DNA of 64,000 nt, taken from positions 1,706,710 through 1,770,709 of the forward strand of contig SCFE01000025.1 in assembly GCA_004352715.1 (NCBI GenBank). Direction: 5' to 3'. Below the pieces are notes generated by a model, which saw nothing but the letters and a program-made list of their open reading frames with translations, was not told where the DNA came from and made no database searches. Origin of the DNA: Hofstenia miamia (lineage: Eukaryota > Xenacoelomorpha > Acoela). This document shows, in pieces, positions 47,105 to 58,000 of this stretch. The stretch's first letter is position 1, and every line of letters begins with the position of its first letter. The position numbers were made by a program, and so were the translations under genes.

Positions 47105-47806
47105 CAGTTGCTTATAAAATCTTCCAGATTGTTTGTATTTGAGTAAATCTGTCATGAGGTTTGCACTCAGCTTTACTTGAAGCATCATCAAGTTTGAGAC
47201 ATTAGGTTGACAAGGTAGATCGTCTTTTGCTTACAGCAGACTTGTACATTGGATATCTGAACATCTTATTACTTCTCAGATTATTATCATGCGGACCCAC
47301 TAAATTCCAGAACGCTTATCAAAGCCTTCAATTCGTCAAAATGTACAGGATTTATTTTAGGCTTGTAAGTCTTGTAATGCATTCGTTAGTCATAATTTTT
47401 TACTGCACATTATTGTTTAGGAAAAGAGGAAAACACTCAGTCTCTGTTTTAGCAATTGTGAACCATTTTTTGTGTTCTGGGTTTCTTCCTCTTATCAAGT
47501 TTTTCCTTTAGGGTGCAACTAAATTTAGGAGTCACGCTCCAGCACTTGCCTCTGCCAAATAATAGTTTTAGAAATTGGCAGCAACCTTGCGGTGCCTCAA
47601 CGCACACGACTAGTATGACGTTGTGTCACATCTTACTTTCCCTCTCAAAGGAATCACTGTCACTACTGATGTCTTCAAGAATCCAAGGACTATCGTTTTT
47701 ATCAGTCATACATACTATAAATCGAAAGACTGCATCATTTGATTCAGATTCTACTTCTAATTTTGCTAGTTGCTTGTTAAATTCTTCATCACCACTACTT
47801 TCATGA
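47105..47806 (-). pseudogene. piggyBac-like transposase, N-terminal part, decayed
   Basis: Minus-strand reading from 47806 gives an acidic, serine-rich N terminus (GHESSGDEEFNKQL, EDISSDSDSFERE), typical of piggyBac transposases, then after a stop and shifts INPVHFDELKALISVLEFSG, the E.KA.(I/L)..L...G motif at the start of the core, followed by KMFRYPMYKSAVSKRR, CLKLDDASSKAE and PHDRFTQIQTIWKIL, corresponding to the MS..RF..I...LRFDD..TR......D....(I)R..W segment. It ends at the N/TA tract, before the first catalytic Asp. Because it repeats the E.KA motif also found at 43.1 kb, it is a second, separate copy or family. The plus-strand frames at 47227-47511 and 47513-47806 are its shadows. Confidence 0.72.
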
Positions 47807-47810
47807 CCTT

Positions 47811-50016
47811 TGCATTTTAATCAAATTACAAGGAGCGCGATATATATTTATGTACAAAAGAGTACTATTTAATAAAAAATATTGACTTGCATANTGATGG
47901 GGGAGGGGGTACTTAAGCTCTTAAACTAGATTTTTCCATAATATTTTTCATTCTAAATTTCATTAAGTTTTGAATCCTCATAAATTTCATTATATGTTAT
48001 GATAAGAATTTGAAAGTTCTTGCTGATGTTCTAGTCGAACTTTCCACTATGGCGTTATAATTTGTATTTATATATATAGATAATCTATTTGTGCTAAAAT
48101 TATGCATTATTAACAAAATAGAATATTGAATGGAGATACAGTATTAATGACATATTTTAGTTTAGCAGGTAAATATATCAGCAATTATTAATTCAAATGG
48201 CTCCCAGTCTCAGTTTGAAATTGAAAGTTTAGTTGTCGTTTCATACTGATCCTATCCCATGCCTTGTGGGTGTAGTATCATGACTAGTAATTGCAAATAA
48301 TTTCCTCATGACTCTATTAGTTTTTGAAATCTGTCAAGAAAAAGAAACATTCCTACATAGACTGTTAGTTTTACTGAGTTACTTTTAATTTGCATTGGTG
48401 GTTGGTCAATCTTTAGCATTAATTTTTTCTGTAACATAGTAATTACAATTTCAAATTTCTGGAGAATACAAAAGAGGTCTAGAAAAGGGGGTATCATATC
48501 AAAAATTCCGAACTCGCAATTCTTAGCAAATCAGTAATTTGAGAATTAAATTATCTTAGCTGATTATAAAAGTTCTATGCAGTAATGAAGTTGAATTTTT
48601 GTAGGTTTTGGATCAAATTTATACCATGTAAAATAACATTAAGATGAAGGAGATGGTGAATTCCTAATATTACTGGGTTTTTATATGAAATGGGGAATTA
48701 TTTTTCTATACAACACAATCTGAACAATTAATGCAAAACAGCGTTCAAAATTTCAGAAATTCATTAAAAATTTGCTACAAAAAATGGTAAAATTTTAAAA
48801 TTTTATAAAAGTCAATAGTATTATGAATACATTTTGAACATCATTTGAAGTATGTCACATAGCGAATTTAATATGTTGAAGAAAAAATTAGCAGATTGGG
48901 AGGAATTTCAGAAGCCCTCCTCTACTAGATATACCAGTTCTCAGTATCTAAATTAAAAATTCATAGTTTTTTAAAACATGCTGAGTTTTTCATTCAGAAT
49001 GCTGATGTAGTTGTACGTATAGTTTTTTAAAACATGCTGAGTTTTTCATTCAGAATGCTGATGTAGTTGTACGTGCTCATCTTAGCAATAATGATGACTA
49101 AGGCAACCCACGCCACTATGTTTGGATGATGTTTGATTGCTGTTGAGGTGTAGTGTGATTGAATCTTGATGATAGTACAGGGCCTCTAACAAATACATTG
49201 AGTTTACAGAACATCTGAAATATGCTTAGCAGTCTAAATTGATCCAGTGTAAAGTTTTTTAATTCATACAAAGTGCCAGTTTCACTGAGCCCTTTGATTG
49301 TGTACAATATAGTGTTTGAGAAATATCCAAATTATGCTGACTTCATTGGGTGCTGATGGCCGGCGACAAACATCTGGGGATTAAAATAACTAATAGGTAG
49401 GAATCTATGTTTTTTCTAAGATTTTAGTTTAGCTTTCAAAGTTAGGGACTTATTCAGCTATTTTTCCAAAAAAATGAGAAAGCTTTTTTTATTTCTCATA
49501 AGATAGAAGGAGCAGTATTTTTTAAGCAGAGACTTGTAGTTTTCGAGGAAAATGGGGAGACAACCCCGTGGTCTACATTCTTCAACAAATATATGTTATA
49601 ATTAACATCTGCATTGAAACTGTGCGCAATTTTTTGTATAATGTGGAAGCAGTTCTTTCAACTGCCCTTATAATGTATTAGATACAAAATTTGGTGGATT
49701 GTAGATGAAAGGCCTAATATTGGAATAAGTTTGATATATTCTTAAGATTTTGTAATATTATTTGGAAAAAAAGTTGGAAAGTCGGACAAATATTTGCAAG
49801 GTTTGTTAAATTTTAGGGAAAATTTCAAGTTATTTAAAAAATTTGCCAAACATTTTAGAAATATTTGCCAATTCCTTGAATCGTTTTGCATATGAAATAC
49901 AAAAATGTGGCACTAATTTAGAATTTTTATCAATGTTGTAAAAATTAACCACCGTTTTGCTCCTCATGGGGGACTGCAGTCCCATAGTCCCCGCCCCCTT
50001 AAGCCCACCACTCTAT
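47811..50016. other. Intergenic with an orphan hAT-like right end
   Basis: No gene recognised. A single N at 47894 adjoins a G-rich tract. At 49968-50016 a GC-rich segment ends CCCGCCCCCTTAAGCCCACC then ACTCTA; its complement starts TAGAGTGGTGGGCTTAAGG, a likely hAT-type terminus with G-rich words inside (also GGGGAGACAACCCC at 49554-49567). The left partner was not found. Confidence 0.45.
48963..49074. repeat. Tandem duplication, 56 bp x 2, identical
   Basis: ATAGTTTTTTAAAACATGCT begins at 48963 and 49019; the 56-base units are identical throughout. No N lies between them. Confidence 0.97.
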
Positions 50017-50050
50017 ATACATATATATATATATATATCAATATATATAT
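50017..50050. repeat. (TA)n microsatellite, interrupted
   Basis: TATATACATATATATA tract with a TCAA interruption, directly after the orphan terminus. Confidence 0.95.
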
Positions 50051-50772
50051 CAGCCGAACAACCTGTCCTTATTATTTTGAGATCCTTTGGTAAATATCTT
50101 TCCCTAATAACATATTACATAGTATTTTTGAGAATTTCCATTGAGTGCAGCTGAATTTGTCTCATCACAAGTATAAACATACGGCTGGCGTTAGGGTTAG
50201 GCAAAAAAAAATTACAAATTGTGTTTAACTAGATGACACTAGATTGCGATTTTGAAGAGTAATGTTAAAATTTGTAATCAAGGATGGTATAAGAGTCATA
50301 ATTAGATGAGACTTTCAATATCAAATATTAATAGTGTACTAAAAAACTAGTGATTGAAGAAAAAAATCTTGCTAACAAATCAGTGTAGATATTTCTTAAT
50401 CACTTGAGGAAACTAAGTGCTGTATAATATATCGTTTCTTGGAATACATTCTATTTACACAAACCAACATATGAAATTATTATTGATTCTGTTTAAAATT
50501 CGAAATTCACTATAAATATCGTTGATTTCTTCATTATAATATTATACATATACCATTTCCTCTGTGAAAGTCTTTTATAGCTTTCTAAGCTTAATAACGA
50601 TGGCATTTTCTAGCAATATTGAGTGTTGAATATCATTATATTTCTAAATGTCATTAACATTTATTTGAGAAACTCTCATTAAAATTCCATTTCCGAATTC
50701 CTATAATCAAATAATACTTATGAAAAATATAAAATGTTTTATATTTTATTTGCATTGTACATTTAATCTATG

Positions 50773-50775
<3 letters not shown>

Positions 50776-50806
<31 letters not shown>
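50776..50806. repeat. (TA)n microsatellite
   Basis: TA tract ending in the TA that borders the Tc1/mariner-like element. Confidence 0.98.
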
Positions 50807-50809
<3 letters not shown>

Positions 50810-52030
50810 TGCCGCTCAAANATTTTATTGAGAAGAAGGCTAAATTTAGCTTAAATATTACATATAAAAAATTTAATTTCTTTCTAAAAATTTAGGATTT
50901 TTTTCATGATGGTCAATGGCGTAGCTACTGGGGCCTAAGGGTGTGAAATCGATTATCGAGAAAACGATAATTGGTGATATTATCCATTCATCTATCGGTT
51001 TTTCATGATAATTGCTGATTTTGGGTAGCACGGTCAAAACTAAAAATTGAAAAGCACTGAACTGCATTTCTTGGATATCAAATTTCAAATGTTGTTGAAC
51101 GTTTGTTCAATTGTGTAAAAAAATTTTAACAATAACTATCGCAAAACGCTTCATCTGTTAAGTTAGATGTTTTTCAGATTTAACAATTTTGATGCATAAA
51201 GCTTAAATTCAGTTTTTTTACTAGTGATGAGCGCGGAGTGGAAATTTTGGACGCGAAAACGCTCTACAAACAGATTCTTTAACCACCACAGCACTGCTCA
51301 GCGAAAACTTTGACCGTAACCATATTGGTCCAGAGAGTAAAAATAATACAGTGTTTAAAACCTTTATTAAAGCGGTAATTTAAAAATGTAGCCATCTGTA
51401 GCTCTTAGCCAATCTTTACTATAATCTACATATCGAGTAAGGTATAGTAAACTATTCAATAATTATAGTAGATTATAAAGGATTGGAATACAGATGATAA
51501 TTTTTAACCTCTGATTAGGGCTTGTCTATATAGACCTAATCATAATTATCAAGGAATGTATGGCCCTATTCATAATTTATTACTATAACATACTGGAATC
51601 AAACACAAACCCTCAATTATGTACATGCGCCTTTGTTTTTGACTAATACAAAAAATCCTGCATATAATAAGTAGTACATAATTAAAGAGCATTATCAAAT
51701 TCACCAAGAATATTTTGGAAATAATAGTGTAAGATGAATCACTGTTTGACCGGATGGTATGTAGTCTATTAGGCCAAAATCAACATCCAAAANCATCCAA
51801 CGATTTTTGCTTTACAAGGCGAATTAACTCTTTTGAATGCATTGTTTTCTACTTCCAGATATTTAGAAGGTAAAAAATTCAAACCATGCAAAATTTCAAC
51901 GACTAAAAACGTGTCAGTTTCACAGAATCAACGTTAAAGTGAACTGGTACGAATTAATTAGAGCCAATTTCATCAAATTTAATTAATTTTACATGTTTAA
52001 ATATGGTACGAAAAAATTTGAGCGGCAGCG
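50807..52030. mobile_element. Tc1/mariner-type element, 1224 bp, no transposase seen
   Basis: The left end CACTGCCGCTCAAA-N-ATTTT and the complemented right end CGCTGCCGCTCAAATTTTTT match at 13 of the first 14 bases and in the T-rich sequence after them. TA flanks both sides (50805-50806, 52031-52032), and the length is what a full Tc1/mariner element has. CAGTGGCGGTCAAA-like ends are familiar from Tc1-type transposons. Yet no D, D, D/E motifs can be read on either strand. The interior instead holds GC-richer and palindromic segments (50920-50940, 51393-51496) and a single N at 51793. Either a replaced-interior non-autonomous element or an autonomous one with eroded gene and nested insertions. 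Confidence 0.75.
51393..51496. repeat. Hairpin-forming inverted repeat inside the Tc1/mariner-type element
   Basis: CCAATCTTTACTATAATCTAC (51409-51429) pairs with GTAGATTATAAAGGATTGG (51468-51486), with outer CATCTGTA (51393-51400) pairing with TACAGATG (51489-51496). Possibly a nested small MITE; no clear target duplication. Confidence 0.8.
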
Positions 52031-52040
52031 TATATATATA

Positions 52041-53756
52041 AGCTGCTTCAATCTACAAAATTACACATGGCGATGAAAAGAGCTGATATTGCATAACGTA
52101 AATTTCAAACTATTGTAACTATATTTCTAGCAAAACACAATTTTGATATTTTCTATATGTCAATTCTTTAACCGGTTAATCTGCTTTACTTTTCCGTGAA
52201 TTTACATTGTGAACGTTTCAGTTTGTTTTGTTAGTTTCTTTTTGAATGATAGTTAAATTACATAAAACTAAGCGAGTAGCATTATTAATCATTATGCTTT
52301 TTATTGGAAAGTTGCAATATTTCCATGAGGTCTCTCAAATTTTCTTTCAAATCGTATAGATTACGCCTTTATTATTATAAACAGCTTCCTTTAATATTAT
52401 TGGTAAGTTCTATAAAAAACTGAAGTCAATTTACTCTTTCAAAATCAGCGCAAACCAATTTATAGAAATTAATGAAAGATTCCAGAAAGTAAATTTAATT
52501 ATTATTATAATTGCAATAGTTTAGATTGCAAATAATATATAGTAATAACTAAGCAAAAATTCCTTCTTTATAAATATAACAAGAATTTTTTTTATCATTT
52601 TGGCCGGTAAGCTGCCGGTAATTTTTAAGAGTGGCTGCAGGCCAGTAAGTTGCCAACACTGCCGGATGATAGTCAGTTCCATCTTTGGCCTGGACGGTAC
52701 TTAGGTGCTCTATTTATTGAAAACATATTAGTTGGAGTTAATGGGCCTTAGACCGGTTATTATCTGAATACTAGGTATGGGAAAAATTATTCGTAAAAAT
52801 CGTAGTTTTAATTGAAAAAAATTAATATTTTCATATACTTCCAGGAGAGGAATATTATTTATTCGAAATTTTCACCATAACTGAAAAGCATACTAACCCA
52901 TAGAAGTGTCAAAGTCCGAGGATTTCCAAGTTTCTTAATAGTCCTGGAGAAAACTGTTTGAAAATGTGGACAAAGCGGTTGGTACCTAAAGCCGCAATGC
53001 AAATATTAGGGCTAAACTATGTATAACCATTCTCAAAAATGGTTTCAAATGCTCATTTAAGACATTTACTACCATCGACAGAATACAATCTCAAACATAT
53101 ACAAAAATGCCTGCTTTTGTACAATCAATCTATTAACTCAAATGCCAAAAATAAAAAACTTACTTATGTGTGCAGCTACACAATTAAAGCAATATAAATT
53201 TGCAAATAAGCCATAGACTTAAATCGTGAATTTTGTAATTTAGAAGAAATACGTAACTTAACACTTTATATTAACTAAAACATATATTTTATGTAATGAA
53301 AATTTATTGGCGCGTTATAATTATGAAATTAAAGAAGAAAGCACACTGAAAATAATAATATAGAGAGAGAAATATTTTCAACAATGCAAATATAACTGAA
53401 GATTTTTTCAATTTATAAAGTTACAAAATACCAAACTGCTTTCAAGATAGATGAAAAAATGTTTTAATAAAAACTTCTCTTGTATCTTTAAACTATGTAG
53501 TTCCTTTCACCCTTTGAATTTTTTTCTCTAAATTTAAAAAATTAGATGTAACACATATATTAGTGCTTTGTGGCTTTTCACATATATTGGGGTTTTGTAA
53601 AGTGAAATACTCTCGTGAACTATCATGAAAAACTAAAAATAAGCGAAAATTTGTTTGAAATGTTGCAAAATGTGTTATGGAAATTACAAAACACCAAGGA
53701 AAGTATGAAAATAAATGAACTAGCACTTTTTATTTCAATTTTTTGGGTAGTTTTGT
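52041..53756. other. Intergenic with an orphan hAT-like right end
   Basis: No gene. 52602-52661 is a patch repeating GCCGGTAA / GGCCAGTAAG and ending TTGCCAACACTG; its complement begins CAGTGTTGGCAACTTACTGG, the same first nine bases as the 2958 MITE. The left partner was not found. Confidence 0.5.
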
Positions 53757-53922
53757 TTGAAATATCAAAATGGTACTGAAGTAATAAAAAAAATCAATTT
53801 TCCGCAAATCGGTGTGAAACAAAAAGCTTCACCCCAAATAATCATGTCATTAGAATTCCTAATCGATTTGATTGTCACAAAAAGATTTAGAAATTTCTTG
53901 AAGAACAGAAAGGATTGCAAAG

Positions 53923-54195
53923 ATGCCAAAAACATTAGTTTCACACTTTTCCCGAATAGTAATGAATGAAGGCTCGGTCTACAATATTTTCAATCGAAAC
54001 ATTGATTCTGAGATCCGTGCCGACGAAGCCAATTTTATATTTTGGGAAATGGAATGCCTGGAAGTCGAAGCTATTATTCAACTGCAGGAGATCATGAAGA
54101 TGTGCCTTATGATCTTAGACTTGCCCATACAGCCAAGTTTCCGAATCATTACGAGGGTGAGTGAAATTTTTATCTGCAAAAAAATCACACCTTAA
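53923..54195 (+). other. Unassigned 90-codon open frame with a donor-like site
   Basis: Reads NEGSVYNIFNRNIDSEIRAD and later MECLEVEAIIQLQEIMKM, with balanced base use unlike the flanks, up to ATTACGAGGGTGAGTG (about 54147-54162), where GGTGAGT is a good 5' splice site. Region 54480-54715 has similar composition but is interrupted by stops. No domain recognised. Could be an exon or a pseudogene piece. Confidence 0.25.
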
Positions 54196-54310
54196 ATGGT
54201 TCACTTTACGAGAACATTCTTCCTGCAAAAGCGATTGGTGATATTTGTCTACACTCACTACGAATCTCGATCTTCAGCATTGTATTGGCCCAAGACGATC
54301 TAAATAATTA

Positions 54311-54483
54311 GCCGCGGACAGCAAGGAAGAAATTATTGAAGGCTGATGCTTGAATTATGTCTACAGTGTGAAAATAACACCGACAAGCAATAAACACTGG
54401 TATTTGTAAACGAATTTCTTGCAATTTTCTAGTAAATTCCAATTTTCAGCCTTCAATAATTTTGCCTTTTACGCTGTGCGCGG
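54311..54483. repeat. Inverted repeat, about 36-bp arms
   Basis: GCCGCGGACAGCAAGG continuing into AATTATTGAAGGCTGA (54311-54346) pairs imperfectly with TCAGCCTTCAATAATTTTGC continuing into CGCTGTGCGCGGT (54446-54483). The inner 15 bases are a perfect match. The spacing of about 100 bases suggests a small palindromic element; no target duplication recognised. Confidence 0.8.
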
Positions 54484-54888
54484 TTCAGGTCGCCTTGTGT
54501 TCACCCGATTTGGCAACATCGCATTTCTTATGTGAAGAAGCAAGAAAATCCACCCAACACTTGCGAAATTCGCCCAATGCTTAAGATCTTGTCTGAACTG
54601 AAGGCTCTGGTTTATGAATGAAATTACATGGCTCGTACAAGAATACTCTCATTCATCGAATGAAAACTAAAGTCAAGAAGCTGCAGGAACAAGATATGAC
54701 CCTACTTTGCCTCGTTTAAGATGATGATCCATTAATTGTCATATTTTGCAGAATTGAAAATTTGATTCTGCTTTTAATTTGGGTCAAAGCAAATAATTAT
54801 GATCGTTTAAATGAAACTAAGTTGGGATCGTTTGAAAGCTTATTGTTAACAGATATAAAAAATATAATGAGTAAATTTGTCCTACTAA

Positions 54889-54890
<2 letters not shown>

Positions 54891-54921
<31 letters not shown>

Positions 54922-55062
54922 NNNNNNNNNNNNNNNNNNNNNNNNNNNNNNNNNNNNNNNNNNNNNNNNNNNNNNNNNNNNNNNNNNNNNNNNNNNNNNN
55001 NNNNNNNNNNNNNNNNNATGTATGTATATATGTATATATAGCAATATATATATATATATATA
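54891..55062. repeat. (TA)n microsatellite with a 96-N gap
   Basis: TA tracts at 54891-54921 and 55018-55062 enclose 96 N (54922-55017), so the gap is most likely more TA/TG repeat. Confidence 0.95.
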
Positions 55063-58000
55063 ATGGATATTTCACAATCTCTTAATTAGCTTAGTTTTGC
55101 ATTTACAGAAAATCAAATTAGCTTACAATCTGAATTTGAAATAAGCAACTCAAAATGTAAAAAATGGATGGGTCATTGCTAATGAGCGGCTAAAAATTAA
55201 AGAAGACTTAAATCAATGCTAATCAAAAAATGTACATTCAACTGTATGCAAAAATAATAAATCCATATACTCTACATGAAACAACAATTTTATTACCTTT
55301 GAGTGGGAAGTTATAGTGTTTTCTAAGTTCTAGTACGTACTATTATTTAGTATTTAAAAAAGCTAACCAACATAAATGAATCAAATTAACAAAACGCTCT
55401 TCAAAATACTTTATAGGCTATATTAATGTCAAAGTTGTTGGCATTTAAAAATATATACAGAGGAGAATTAGCCAATATTCATTCTAACTATAATTATTTA
55501 TATTATATGGAAACGTTAATCAACGTTTGCAGTAAATTAAAGATATTTCTTGACAAAAATACGGAGGCGTATGCATAATTTTCAGTATTAAATGCAAAAT
55601 AAGTGCTTTTGAAAGTGAATTCAAATGTCATACCGCTTAAAACTTTGGAATTTCTTTAAAAGTTACTTTTATATTTTTAACTAATTGATTTTTATTGAGT
55701 GATTTAACATATTAATTAATTCAAAACAACAACATAAAACATACATTTAGAAACAATAATACATTTCAATTTTATGATCTCTTGAAGATTCTTAGTTAAT
55801 ATGTTAGAAATAATATTTAAGGAATGCTTATTTACACGGATACTGCTAAACAAATGCCTGTATTCACATTAAAAATAGTTGATTTATTTATTGAATTTTT
55901 TATTTTTGTGACAGTTCTAGGAAATTTCTTCTAGAACTATTTTGACATGTTGAATTCAAAAATAACAATGATCATATTCTACAATGTAGAATCTACATAC
56001 ATGATTTCTAAAATTATTGAAATTATTAAATAATTTTGAAAATCTGTGTATTGTACATAGTACGAACATTCTCATTATTTCAACGCAGGTCTGGAATGGG
56101 CCAAACATTTTAGACCCGACCCGAATTATATCTAGACATAAGAAGGAACGACTCATTTCAAAATTATTTGATATGCCTAGTACCAGTTCAAAAATTCAAC
56201 TAACAGAATGAATTTAGCATAATGGTAGAGTATAATATAATAGCAAGGAAACGAATATCCCCAAATCGGCCCTTGATCATTTAGGAAAATAATTTGCACT
56301 CCAAAAAAATATCGATCTATTACCATGACAAAAAACGGAAATACTTTGATTGAAGTGTTCAGAGACATGTAAATATGTTAAGGTGACATACAAGTAATGA
56401 AGTTTAGCACTCATCCGGACATTTATCTTTTGAAAGGCATCAAGCATTTCAGAAAGTGCTATAGAAATACTTTCATTATTTATCCTTACACCTCCGAAAA
56501 AAGTTTTAATTACACTTTGAATGCACTCCTAAGCCACTAAGTGACTTTGAGATACTTTTTTCATTAATCAAGGTCTGGTCCGCTTTAAATTTTTTTACTG
56601 TTAGTAGATGAAAAACCGTGAAAAAAATTATTTGAAATGAAAAAGAATTTAGATTTTTTAAAAATTCCTAGTTTATATGAAAGGGAGGAAGAACTCTAGT
56701 CTGGGTACCAACGGAATGTTTATAAAATGAGGCAGCACAACAGTTCTCAAAGACTCCTTTTCAGCTTTGCCCTTACAATCTTGATTTTCATTGACAAACA
56801 AAGCATCCATGTTGAACAAAAATCCAGCCTGCATTCTAAAAAAGCCAATTTCTTAAAGTCAGCACATATCTCCCACATATGTTCAAGATAAATTACTTTT
56901 AATGGAACTGTCTTTATTTATTCATAATATTCCCCTTTGTAAGAACAAAAACAAATGCCAATATCAGTACCATAGAATTCAGATAGTTTCTTTTCCCTAT
57001 CACTATATGGGGAGTGCATTCACAGGAAATTGATTTCCTTCAAATGCATGCAAAGGTTTTTTGAATCTTGTTTATCAGCTGTAGATCTCGAAAAATAGAT
57101 GGCGAGCTTTAATCGACTAATATGAATAATCTTCATAAGTTTATCATGTAAATGAATGATCAAATGTTTCATCAGGTCAAACTTTATTTTATTTTTATAC
57201 TTTTGGCCATTACAATAAATATAATAAAAATAAATAAAAAATTGTACGAAAAGTAGGAAAATGTTAGAAATCGAATGTTATTGGTTCCACTCAATTTAGT
57301 CCCAGTCCTAAGAAGAGTTTTGGTCTCATGTTCCCATGTAGTCCAATGACATAGCTTTTATTTTGGCCGAAATTGCCTAATTCACTATATTTTAATTAAT
57401 ATATTGCAATAAATCATTTAATCATAATGTTCTTGCAATATATTGCAATATACTGCAACATATTGCTTGCATTTCTTGGCTTAGCTCTTAAGAATTAAGC
57501 AACGTACTGATATTGATAATAGCCTTTCAGCATATTGTCTAAGAACCTTAACTTCAATATTTATTAGGACATATCGTTTTGAAGTACACTATAGAAGTGA
57601 ATGTCCATGCAAAAAAACTGAAAACCCATTGTATTTATCTTTTTTACAAGGAAAAAATCAAACTAGCTTCAAATAAATTAAATTTAGAAGAGAAAATAAT
57701 TTGCCAATGACCAAAAAAGGTCCCTTAGACATTATAAGAGTAAAACCATCACTAGGACAGTGCAATTATGTAGATATTTTTAATTTAGGCCTAGCATAGT
57801 ATGTATCTGTATGCTAATAGCCTTAGGTTTCCATAGTCAAATCATGTGGAGTCACACATTTTTTGTCCCAGCCTCGTTCCGTGTTCAATTTTTGATTTTG
57901 ATCTCGGTCAGATACATTTATAATAAGTGCCGTTAAAAGTACAAAACACATTAAGTTTGATGTCTTACAACAGTTTCGTCCTAAATAACATCATGTTGCT

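Noticed and set aside
47227-47806. Two plus-strand frames of 94 and 97 codons as possible host genes
   Set aside because: The minus strand reads as a piggyBac-like N-terminal region; these are antisense shadows.
54762-55085. 107-codon frame with YIYIYIY repeats
   Set aside because: Translation of a TA microsatellite and a gap.
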